Shown one piece after another: positions 1 to 4,728 of a DNA stretch of 6,304 nt (its first letter is position 1; every line of letters starts with the position of its first letter). Source of the stretch: Desulfobacteria bacterium (lineage in GTDB: Bacteria; Desulfobacterota; Desulfobacteria; Desulfobacterales; C00003060); contig JAQYWL010000117.1 in NCBI GenBank assembly GCA_030145035.1, positions 1 through 6,304 of the forward strand, read 5' to 3'. The notes beneath the pieces are model-generated. The model was not told the DNA's origin and ran no database searches. It saw only the letters and a list, made by a program, of their open reading frames with translations. The position numbers were made by a program, and so were the translations under genes.

Positions 1-40
1 ACTTTACGGTGAGCGGATGCGGCACTGTCACAGCCATCAT
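1..40 (-). CDS. Possible 5' end of a divergent gene, cut by the window edge
   Basis: Reading leftwards from position 40, an ATG (immediately followed by a second ATG) opens a frame that stays open to the window edge and begins MMAVTVPHPLTVK. A good Shine-Dalgarno sequence, GGGAG at 47-51, lies six bases upstream of the first ATG. The gene would be divergent from thiC. Only 13 codons are visible, so no family can be named and chance is not excluded. The call rests only on the start codon, the ribosome site and the open frame. Confidence 0.3.
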   Translation of the reverse strand, partial: MMAVTVPHPLTVK

Positions 41-68
41 ATCAAACTCCCAGGGAAATAAAGCTTCG

Positions 69-87
69 TCAAGGCAGGCGGCCTTGA
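69..87. repeat. Small perfect inverted repeat in the divergent intergenic region
   Basis: TCAAGGC at 69-75 is the exact reverse complement of GCCTTGA at 81-87, separated by five bases. It lies between the possible divergent start at 40 and the thiC promoter at 126. No T-run follows on either strand, so it is not an obvious terminator. It could be an operator or a leader hairpin of the leftward gene; its function is unknown. Confidence 0.35.
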
Positions 88-125
88 TTAACAAACACGT
101 AACGCGCCCGTTTCCGCAGTTTGGG

Positions 126-154
126 TTGACATCCTCTTGCTTCTATAAAATAAT
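126..154 (+). promoter_or_regulatory. Sigma70-like promoter for the thiC leader
   Basis: A perfect -35 hexamer TTGACA at 126-131 is followed, after exactly 17 bases, by AATAAT at 149-154, a five-of-six match to TATAAT inside a strongly AT-rich tract. Transcription would begin near 161, just before the first base-paired segment of the riboswitch at 165-173. The position therefore fits a promoter for the attenuated thiC transcript. Confidence 0.6.
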
Positions 155-164
155 AAAATAAATA

Positions 165-274
165 AGCAGCCGAGGGGGTGCCCAGCAGGGCTGAGATCAG
201 ACCCCTTGAACCTGATCCAGGTAGTACTGGCGTAGGGATCGGCTAGGTGTTTTCGCGCATCACCTGAGGCTGCT
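165..274 (+). promoter_or_regulatory. Antiterminator helix of the thiC riboswitch
   Basis: AGCAGCC at 165-171 is the exact reverse complement of GGCTGCT at 268-274. The first strand overlaps the 5' side of aptamer stem P1 and the second overlaps the 5' arm of the terminator. Pairing of the two would therefore break both P1 and the terminator. This gives a simple switch: TPP bound means P1 forms, the terminator is free to fold and transcription stops; no TPP means the antiterminator forms and thiC is read. The helices are seen in the sequence; the switching is inferred from known TPP riboswitch behaviour. A further small hairpin, AGGTG (245-249) with CACCT (261-265), lies between the aptamer and the terminator. 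Confidence 0.65.
166..244 (+). promoter_or_regulatory. TPP riboswitch (THI-box aptamer)
   Basis: All the conserved blocks of the thiamine pyrophosphate aptamer are present. P1 pairs AGCCGA (168-173) with TCGGCT (239-244), a perfect 6-bp helix. P2 pairs GGGGT (175-179) with ACCCC (201-205), and P3 pairs GCCC (180-183) with GGGC (188-191). The pyrimidine-sensing CTGAGA lies at 191-196. The CCTTGAACCTGATC block at 203-216 and the CGTAGGGA block at 231-238 form the pyrophosphate-binding arm, with CCAG (217-220) and CTGG (227-230) closing its outer helix. The aptamer sits directly upstream of thiC, the classic target of this riboswitch class. TPP binding is expected to lower thiC expression. Confidence 0.96.
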
Positions 275-299
275 CTTTCGTAGAGCGGTCTTTTTGTTT
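267..299 (+). terminator. Intrinsic terminator of the TPP riboswitch
   Basis: A ten-pair stem with some G-U pairs runs from 267-276 to 282-291, with core GCTCT/AGAGC and loop TTCGT (277-281). It is followed by the T-rich tract TTTTTGTTT at 291-299. It ends just before the thiC ribosome site at 303-309, so folding would abort the transcript before the gene. Its 5' arm is shared with the antiterminator. Confidence 0.85.
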
Positions 300-316
300 A
301 AGAAGGAGGGAGTGTC

Positions 317-1663
317 ATGACCCAACTAGAGATGGCGAGGGAGGGAAAGATCAGCCTGGAAATGGAGCAGGCATCTGCCGCTGAAAACATAAGTGCAGAA
401 AAACTGCGACAGCTCATCGCCTCCGGACGGGCGGTTATCCCGAAGAACAAGAGGCGCCAATTTGAGCGGGTCCTGGCCATTGGCGAGGGCCTGCGTACCA
501 AGGTCAATGCCAACATTGGCACCAGCGGTCTGTGTTGTGGGGTGGAACAGGAGCTTGAGAAGCTGGAGGCCGCTGTAGCTGCTGACACCGATTCAGTGAT
601 GGATCTCTCCACCGGCGCTGATTTCACGGAAGTGCGCCGGATGGTATTGGAACGCTCGCCGGTGATGGTTGGGGCAGTGCCTATTTACGCGGTGGCCACC
701 CAGTTACGCCTGGAAGGGAAGACCTTAGCCAGGATGAGCGCCGACGCCCTTTTCAGGAGTATTGAGACCCAGTGTGCCGAAGGTCTCGATTACATTACCG
801 TTCACTGTGGGGTCACCAGAGAAGTTGTCCGACGTCTGGAACATTACCAGCGCCTTATGCCGTCGGTAAGTCGTGGCGGCTCCATCCTCATGCACTGGAT
901 GGAGCAAAACAACAAAGAGAATCCCCTCTACCAAGACTTCGATGCGTTGCTGGACATTGCTCACACTTATGACGTTACCCTGAGCCTGGGGGACGGCTTT
1001 CGGCCGGGAACAGTGGTAGATGCCACCGATGGGCCGCAGGTCCAGGAACTCATCCTCCTTGGCGAGTTGGCCCGCCGAGCTCAGGCGCGGGGAGTGCAGA
1101 TAATCATCGAGGGGCCTGGCCACGTGCCTCTGAATCAGGTGGTTGCCAACGTGGTTATGGAGAAACAGCTCTGTGACGGAGCCCCTTTCTACCTGTTGGG
1201 CCCCCTGACTACGGATATTGCTCCCGGCTACGACCACATCACTGGAGCCATCGGTGGAGCCATTGCCGCTGCCGCTGGCGCTGATTTTCTGTGCTATGTG
1301 ACCCCAGCCGAGCACCTCTGCCTCCCAAATGCGGATGATGTGCGTGCCGGGGTGATTGCCGCCCGCATTGCAGGGCATTCAGCAGATATTGCCAGGGGTC
1401 TCCCCGGAGCCATCGAGCGTGACCGGCAAATGTCCACCTATCGCCGTGACCTTGACTGGGAGGGGATGATGTCCCAGGCCCTTGATCCTGACTGGGCCAG
1501 GCAACGGGTCAGTTTGAGCTCTGACAAGGAAACCTGTACCATGTGCGGAGAGTTCTGCGCGGTGAAGCTTTCCCGGCGATCGCAGAAAAGGTCCACAACC
1601 CATCTCGGTCACCCGGAAATCCGGGGGGACCAAGAATGCCGAGAAAGTCAGGTTGTCCGATGA
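317..1663 (+). CDS. thiC: Phosphomethylpyrimidine synthase ThiC
   Basis: ThiC is a radical-SAM enzyme that rearranges aminoimidazole ribonucleotide to the hydroxymethylpyrimidine phosphate of thiamine, in the cytoplasm. The 448-residue product shows the family blocks in order: NANIGTSG, a VMDLSTG segment, PVMVGAVPIY, DYITVHCGV, SRGGS, GDGFRPG, EGPGHVPL, then the PLTTDIAPGYDHITGAIGG region and FLCYVTPAEHL. His269 and His333, 64 residues apart, match the expected metal-binding histidines. The C-terminal cluster motif CTMCGEFC supplies Cys407, Cys410 and Cys414, that is CX2CX3C, one residue shorter than the CX2CX4C of proteobacterial long-form ThiC. The long N-terminal domain of that form is also missing. 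A tail of 34 mostly polar residues follows the last cysteine. The ATG has AAGGAGG (303-309) seven bases upstream. ThiC paralogues such as BzaF, which make hydroxybenzimidazole, are an alternative, but the TPP riboswitch argues for ThiC. Confidence 0.95.
   Translation: MTQLEMAREGKISLEMEQASAAENISAEKLRQLIASGRAVIPKNKRRQFERVLAIGEGLRTKVNANIGTSGLCCGVEQELEKLEAAVAADTDSVMDLSTGADFTEVRRMVLERSPVMVGAVPIYAVATQLRLEGKTLARMSADALFRSIETQCAEGLDYITVHCGVTREVVRRLEHYQRLMPSVSRGGSILMHWMEQNNKENPLYQDFDALLDIAHTYDVTLSLGDGFRPGTVVDATDGPQVQELILLGELARRAQARGVQIIIEGPGHVPLNQVVANVVMEKQLCDGAPFYLLGPLTTDIAPGYDHITGAIGGAIAAAAGADFLCYVTPAEHLCLPNADDVRAGVIAARIAGHSADIARGLPGAIERDRQMSTYRRDLDWEGMMSQALDPDWARQRVSLSSDKETCTMCGEFCAVKLSRRSQKRSTTHLGHPEIRGDQECRESQVVR
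1607..1631. repeat. Strong hairpin inside the 3' end of thiC
   Basis: GGTC (1607-1610) and CCCGG (1612-1616) pair with CCGGG (1621-1625) and GACC (1628-1631), leaving a four-base AAAT loop and a small internal bulge. It lies about 30 bases before the thiC stop and 42 bases beyond the stop of the convergent gene. No T-run follows on either strand, so it is not a canonical intrinsic terminator. It could stabilise the 3' end of either convergent transcript. Confidence 0.4.
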
Positions 1664-1672
1664 TGTTAGTTG

Positions 1673-2005
1673 CTATTGGGTAATGTGGTCGAAGAATCGG
1701 ATCACCGTGTCGCCGCGCTGATCAAGAAGATTCTTCAATTGGGGTTCGGTCAAGACACTGACAACATCCGGGTCGTCCGGGGAGATAGATCCGAAAAATA
1801 TTCTCTTGATCTTTCCGGACTCCACCATAACCATTAACCCAAGATCATTCGTGCCTTCGAAATCAGTGACAAATTCGAATTCGTCAAAGTCTTCCGGGGG
1901 GTCCGGTAAATATCGACAGGTAACCCCAAAGGGCTTCAGGCTCTTTGCATCCTTGATGTTCTCCAGGCTAATCGGTGAACCAATGTATTTCCGTAGTCGT
2001 TCCAT
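1673..2005 (-). CDS. Hypothetical 110-residue protein
   Basis: I do not recognise this family. The product is small, soluble and acidic overall. It has a Glu/Asp-rich stretch in the first half (around PPEDFDEFEFVTDFEG) and looks mainly beta/alpha mixed, with no signal peptide or membrane segment. It contains a single cysteine, in the segment VTCRYLPDPP, and no metal-binding cluster. The ATG at 2003-2005 has a purine-rich GGGGAGAGGA (2011-2020) just upstream. It lies 55 bases after the C_GCAxxG_C_C gene on the same strand, so the two are probably one transcript. It converges on thiC with only 9 bases between the stop codons. Length, ribosome site and natural-looking composition support a real gene; no function can be given. 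Confidence 0.72.
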   Translation of the reverse strand: MERLRKYIGSPISLENIKDAKSLKPFGVTCRYLPDPPEDFDEFEFVTDFEGTNDLGLMVMVESGKIKRIFFGSISPDDPDVVSVLTEPQLKNLLDQRGDTVIRFFDHITQ

Positions 2006-2060
2006 GGCATTCCTCTCCCCCCTTACTTTGACAAAGATAGTCGCTAGCGGTGCCAGCTCA

Positions 2061-2501
2061 TCATTTCGTTATGCCCTCCCCGTTCAATAACTCCAAGACG
2101 ATTTGAATAGCTCCAGCCATTAGCGGATGGCATATTTCAGTGGGTACTTTTGAAGGGTCGTAGTCCAGAATGTCGCCGCAGTGGTTGCCAGGGTATCTTG
2201 CTATGAGCTCATTGAAACGCGCCTCCAGGTCCTCAATCAAAAGATAGACCTCCCTGTCGAGCTTATCTATACCGGCAAAAACTAGAAGGCACGCCGCTCC
2301 GGTCAGGGCCCCACACGTTGCCCCCTGCAACCCGATAGCTCCAACCAGGCCCCCAGTCCCCTTGACAAGATCAGCGCTGGACATACCCAGTTCCCTGAGT
2401 CCAATATCTACTATGATCTGGCTGCAAAGAAGGCCCCTTTCAGCGGCTTTTTTTATTTCCCGGTGAAGATATTCTATGGATGGTGTGTTCATTTCTGCCA
2501 T
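2061..2501 (-). CDS. C_GCAxxG_C_C family putative redox-active protein
   Basis: The 146-residue product matches the C_GCAxxG_C_C family, small cytoplasmic proteins of anaerobes thought to be redox active or metal binding because of their spaced cysteines. Visible cysteines are Cys26 (GLLCSQ), Cys63 in the core CGALTGA (63-69), Cys71, Cys108 (NHCGDILDYD) and Cys124 (EICHPL). The glycine-rich segment before the core (GTGGLVGAIGLQGATCGA) and the C-terminal helix after Cys124 also fit the family. The ATG at 2499-2501 is chosen over an upstream TTG at 2517-2519 and an internal ATG at 2490-2492. The ribosome site is weak (AAGAAAG-like), so the start could be off by a few codons. It is the first gene of a likely two-gene operon with the 110-residue protein. 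The biochemical role of the family is not established. Confidence 0.82.
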   Translation of the reverse strand: MAEMNTPSIEYLHREIKKAAERGLLCSQIIVDIGLRELGMSSADLVKGTGGLVGAIGLQGATCGALTGAACLLVFAGIDKLDREVYLLIEDLEARFNELIARYPGNHCGDILDYDPSKVPTEICHPLMAGAIQIVLELLNGEGITK

Positions 2502-2604
2502 ATCTTTTCTTTCTTGCAAACCAAAGTAAGTGTCGAGTGTAAATCACGGCTGTTGGCAATGAGAAAATCCGTGTCCGTCTGCTGCGTATTTAGTTTTGGG
2601 GAAA

Positions 2605-2735
2605 AGGTGTCAGGTTTCGGGTTTCAGGGTTGAGAAACTTAAAGAGCTGAAACCCCTGGCCCAGACCTGGATTGGTGCTTTGGTATTCCATCGGAGACAC
2701 CGAAGCGCCAGGGCAGGCTGAACACTGACACCTGG
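2605..2735. repeat. Inverted array of degenerate 7-base repeats
   Basis: The left part (2605-2633) reads as consecutive heptamers of the CAGGTTT type: AGGTGT, CAGGTTT, CGGGTTT, CAGGGTT. The right part (2718-2735) carries the complementary form, CTGAACACTGACACCTGG. AGGTGTCAG (2605-2613) pairs perfectly with CTGACACCT (2725-2733). Inside this, GGGTTTCAG (2619-2627) pairs perfectly with CTGAAACCC (2647-2655). The same heptamers fill the element between hdrA and hdrC. No terminal repeats or flanking duplication were found here. Confidence 0.7.
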
Positions 2736-2861
2736 CTATTGAACTCAATAACCAACAATCTTGATTTACACCCGTGAGTGTCCGATGGCAAACTATCACA
2801 AATCAAATAACTACAGGACAATGTTGTGCCGGGCCTGGTAGCTGTTGCGGGAAATAACAGG

Positions 2862-2886
2862 TGGCGGGTTACGCTAGATCCCGCCA
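2862..2886. repeat. Short GC-rich inverted repeat
   Basis: TGGCGGG (2862-2868) pairs with CCCGCCA (2880-2886) across an 11-base loop. It lies just downstream (in minus-strand sense) of the hdr terminator and has no adjoining T-run. It may be an accessory hairpin; its function is unknown and chance is possible. Confidence 0.3.
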
Positions 2887-2900
2887 AAGAATCTTCGGAC

Positions 2901-2937
2901 AAAGAAAAAGGGATGTCGGAAAACCGGGCATCCCTTT
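2901..2937 (-). terminator. Intrinsic terminator of the hdrACB operon
   Basis: On the minus strand, AAAGGGATGC (2937-2928) pairs with CATCCCTTT (2915-2907) in a nine-pair stem. It is extended by an inner CCG/CGG helix closed by a four-base loop at 2920-2923. The stem is followed directly by the tract TTTTTCTTT (2909-2901). It lies 65 bases after the hdrB stop codon and is oriented to end transcription coming from hdrB. Confidence 0.88.
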
Positions 2938-3002
2938 ACTTCTGCTCAGCGTTAGCTGAAAGTACGGTTCAATGATCAACGCTTCTGATACCAGCTCCCG
3001 TC

Positions 3003-3872
3003 CTACGTCTTCAGCTTGGCCCGGAGCGAGTCGGTGAAAGCAAGGTTGAGGTTCAGTTTCAGCTCTTTCTCAGACAGACCGAGTGCCAGGCCCATGAGCT
3101 GAGGAAGATAGAGGATAGAGATATCCAACGCCTCACCCCGCGCCTTCGAAACCTCGGCTTGATACCCTTCCAGGTTGATCTGGCACATGGGACAGACAGT
3201 GACGATGCAGTCGGCCCCCTTCGCGGCCGCAAGGAGCTCACCCACATGCTCCATGGCCACGGGTTTTTTGGTTGACATCAATGCCGCGCCACAACACTTG
3301 GCTCCCATTGCCCAGGGGTGGACTTCAGCTCCCAGGGCCTTTATTAGCGGTTCCATGCACGTAGGTTGCTCAGGATCATCATAGGTGCCGTAAGGTCGCA
3401 GGGCCTGACAGCCGTAGTAGGGGGCAACCCGCACACCCGAAAGCTTTTTCTTCACCTGAGCCTCGATAGCTTCAGGGTCAACATCGTTGGCGACCACGTC
3501 CAGGAGATGGCGTACCTTCATGCCACCTTTGTAACTCAAACCTTCTACACTGAGGACTTCATTGATCTTATTCAGGAGTTCCGGATCCTGCTTCACATGT
3601 TCCCCAACCCTGGCAAGGTTTAAGCAGCAAGCACTGCACGGAATCAGGAAATCGCCCTCAATATCCATCCGCTCTCCCAGTGCGAGGTTGCGAGCCGCCA
3701 GGACAATAGAAAGCAGATAGCTCTCAGATTGTGCCGCGCTGGCACCACAGCAGGTCCAGTCCTCTAACTCCATCAATTCTGAACCGAGCGCCTTCATCGC
3801 AGCCTGAGTGGACACGTTATATTCGAGGGCTGTGCCCTCCAGGGAACAGCCTGGATAGTAGATATACTTCAT
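3003..3872 (-). CDS. hdrB: CoB-CoM heterodisulfide reductase-type subunit B (HdrB)
   Basis: HdrB is the catalytic subunit of soluble Hdr complexes. In methanogens it reduces the CoM-S-S-CoB disulfide; in bacteria the substrate is usually unknown. The 289 residues hold two CCG domains, each binding an unusual noncubane [4Fe-4S] cluster. The first has Cys9 (PGCSLEGT), Cys41-Cys42 (WTCCGAS), Cys79 and Cys82 (CSACC), spacing C-X31-CC-X36-CXXC as in the family. The second has Cys155 (YYGCQALRP), Cys193-Cys194 (AKCCGAALMSTKKP), Cys227 and Cys230 (CPMCQINLEGYQ), spacing C-X37-CC-X32-CXXC. All ligands are intact and the length is normal. The ATG overlaps the hdrC stop by one base (TAATG), and TGGAGG (3880-3885) lies seven bases upstream, so translational coupling to hdrC is likely. 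A strong terminator follows. The domain also occurs in other CCG-domain oxidoreductases, but the neighbouring HdrC and HdrA support this call. Confidence 0.94.
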   Translation of the reverse strand: MKYIYYPGCSLEGTALEYNVSTQAAMKALGSELMELEDWTCCGASAAQSESYLLSIVLAARNLALGERMDIEGDFLIPCSACCLNLARVGEHVKQDPELLNKINEVLSVEGLSYKGGMKVRHLLDVVANDVDPEAIEAQVKKKLSGVRVAPYYGCQALRPYGTYDDPEQPTCMEPLIKALGAEVHPWAMGAKCCGAALMSTKKPVAMEHVGELLAAAKGADCIVTVCPMCQINLEGYQAEVSKARGEALDISILYLPQLMGLALGLSEKELKLNLNLAFTDSLRAKLKT

Positions 3873-4447
3873 TACTTTGCCTCCAGTTCCTCTACCTTGC
3901 GAAACATCGCGTCAAACCTTCCTTTTCCAAAGAACTTCGGCACTTCAAAGGAGACCTTGCCCTTGCCCATCAGTTTCATCCCCAGAGAAGCAAAACTAAA
4001 GGGGAGAAGAGGATTCTTCATCGACAAAAGATATCGGTTCATGAACTCCATCTCCTTCACCCGGCCATATCGCCGCACCGTGTGCATGAAGCTTCCGTAG
4101 AACCTGGTGCTGCTCTTATACATATCTATGTCTTCCGCTGCAGCTATCCTCTTCAAGGCATCAATGGTCTCGGTCAAAGGAAGGCCCCGCGGACAGCGTA
4201 GCGTACAGAAATAGCACGCCGAACATAGAAAAAAAGTCTTGCTCTTGAAAATCTCGTCTTTCTGTCCTAGTTGGGCCAACCGCCACAACTGCCGGGGCGT
4301 AAGGTCCATGGCAAAGGCATTGGGGCACGAGCCCGTGCAGGTGCCGCACTGCATACAGGTCTGAATCTTCTCCTGGATAGATGCCATGACTTCCGATGCA
4401 GTCGATCCATAAGCCTGGCTGGTTACATCAAGCTGCTGGGCGCTCAT
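3872..4447 (-). CDS. hdrC: Heterodisulfide reductase-type subunit C (HdrC)
   Basis: HdrC passes electrons from HdrA to the catalytic HdrB through two [4Fe-4S] clusters. The 191-residue product has two ferredoxin-type motifs of CX2CX2CX3C spacing. The first is CMQCGTCTGSCP, with Cys31, 34, 37 and 41; the second is CSACYFCTLRCPRG, with Cys75, 78, 81 and 85. A helical tail from about residue 95 to the end carries the RFYGSFMHTV and RYGRVKEMEF segments typical of HdrC proteins. There is no signal peptide or membrane anchor, which separates it from membrane-bound HdrE/DsrM-type systems. AGGAG about 10 bases upstream of the ATG is an acceptable ribosome site. The gene overlaps hdrB by one base. It is separated from hdrA by 281 bases, most of which is an inserted-looking element. 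The order A-C-B differs from the A-B-C order often seen. Confidence 0.94.
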   Translation of the reverse strand: MSAQQLDVTSQAYGSTASEVMASIQEKIQTCMQCGTCTGSCPNAFAMDLTPRQLWRLAQLGQKDEIFKSKTFFLCSACYFCTLRCPRGLPLTETIDALKRIAAAEDIDMYKSSTRFYGSFMHTVRRYGRVKEMEFMNRYLLSMKNPLLPFSFASLGMKLMGKGKVSFEVPKFFGKGRFDAMFRKVEELEAK

Positions 4448-4481
4448 TGAGCATAGTCTCCTATCTTCTTCAAACTATATG

Positions 4482-4489
4482 GTAGTCTG
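4482..4489. repeat. Left 8-base direct repeat (possible target-site duplication)
   Basis: GTAGTCTG lies directly left of the inverted-repeat element and recurs exactly at 4706-4713 directly right of it. Such a pair is the usual footprint of transposition. Confidence 0.65.
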
Positions 4490-4705
4490 GGCATCTTTCA
4501 TTTTCGCCGTAAAGTAGTTTACACCTATTGACCAGTGTTCGGGTTTCAGTGTTCAGGTCTTGCTTTTTCAGTTTCTGACACCTGGTGCCTGGTTTCAGGT
4601 TTCAGTGTTCAGCTCTTGAGTTTATTCACTCCTGACACCTGACACCTGATTCGATCTCGCACACGATCTCCAGCAAAAAGCGTAAACTACGAAATGAAGG
4701 ATGCC
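4490..4705. mobile_element. MITE-like element between hdrA and hdrC
   Basis: This 216-base segment begins GGCATCTTTCATTT and ends with its near-exact reverse complement AAATGAAGGATGCC (13 of 14 bases). A second perfectly paired block follows inwards, GTAGTTTAC (4514-4522) with GTAAACTAC (4682-4690). The left arm has nine extra bases between the two blocks. Identical 8-base direct repeats GTAGTCTG flank both ends. No open frame is present, so any transposase would act from elsewhere. Removing the element and one direct repeat would leave a 57-base hdrA-hdrC gap, normal for an operon. The interior is an inverted array of 7-base repeats. I do not recognise a known insertion sequence family. Because it lies inside the operon it would be transcribed and could fold into a large hairpin. 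Confidence 0.65.
4533..4650. repeat. Heptamer repeat array inside the MITE-like element
   Basis: Successive 7-base units of one family can be read: CAGTGTT, CGGGTTT, CAGTGTT, CAGGTCT, then the complementary CTGACAC and CTGGTGC. These are followed by CTGGTTT, CAGGTTT and CAGTGTT, and finally CTGACAC, CTGACAC and CTGATTC at 4632-4652. Forward and complementary runs alternate, so the transcript or single strand can fold back: CAGGTTTCAGTGTTCAG (4596-4612) matches the complement of the CTGACAC run at 13 of 17 positions. The same units occur at 2605-2735. Confidence 0.75.
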
Positions 4706-4713
4706 GTAGTCTG
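4706..4713. repeat. Right 8-base direct repeat (possible target-site duplication)
   Basis: GTAGTCTG adjoins the right end of the inverted-repeat element and is identical to 4482-4489. Confidence 0.65.
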
Positions 4714-4728
4714 GATGAATCCTCTCAT

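Larger units (their letters stand above)
2502..3002. other. Gene-free intergenic region with repeats and a terminator
   Basis: About 500 bases separate the start of the C_GCAxxG_C_C gene from the stop of hdrB, both on the minus strand. I see no credible gene. The two open frames on the minus strand (2590-2799 and 2639-2902) lack family features, and one of them simply translates the 7-base repeats. The region holds an inverted repeat array (2605-2735), a short TATTGA/TCAATA inverted repeat near 2738-2751, a 7-bp inverted repeat (2862-2886) and the hdr operon terminator (2901-2937). The promoter of the C_GCAxxG_C_C gene should lie at about 2520-2600, but no convincing -35/-10 pair is visible there. 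Confidence 0.7.

Noticed and set aside
725..1378. Long minus-strand open frame (217 codons) inside thiC
   Set aside because: It lies wholly antisense to thiC, whose product matches its family across the whole length; the antisense translation has no recognisable domain.
2517..2519. TTG as the start of the C_GCAxxG_C_C gene
   Set aside because: Two ATG codons follow closely (2499-2501 and 2490-2492), the upstream TTG has no ribosome site, and the extra residues lie outside the family domain.
2590..2902. Two overlapping minus-strand open frames in the intergenic region
   Set aside because: One ends in a translated repeat (NPETRNLTP), typical of spurious frames through CAGGTTT-type repeats. 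Neither has a good ribosome site or a family motif, and both cross inverted repeats.
4460..4513. Promoter for hdrCB supplied by the inserted element
   Set aside because: TATAGT at 4474-4479 (minus strand) resembles a -10 box, but no acceptable -35 hexamer lies 16-18 bases upstream.
4533..4650. CRISPR-like array
   Set aside because: The units are 7 bases long, degenerate, adjacent without spacers and in both orientations, which does not fit CRISPR repeats.
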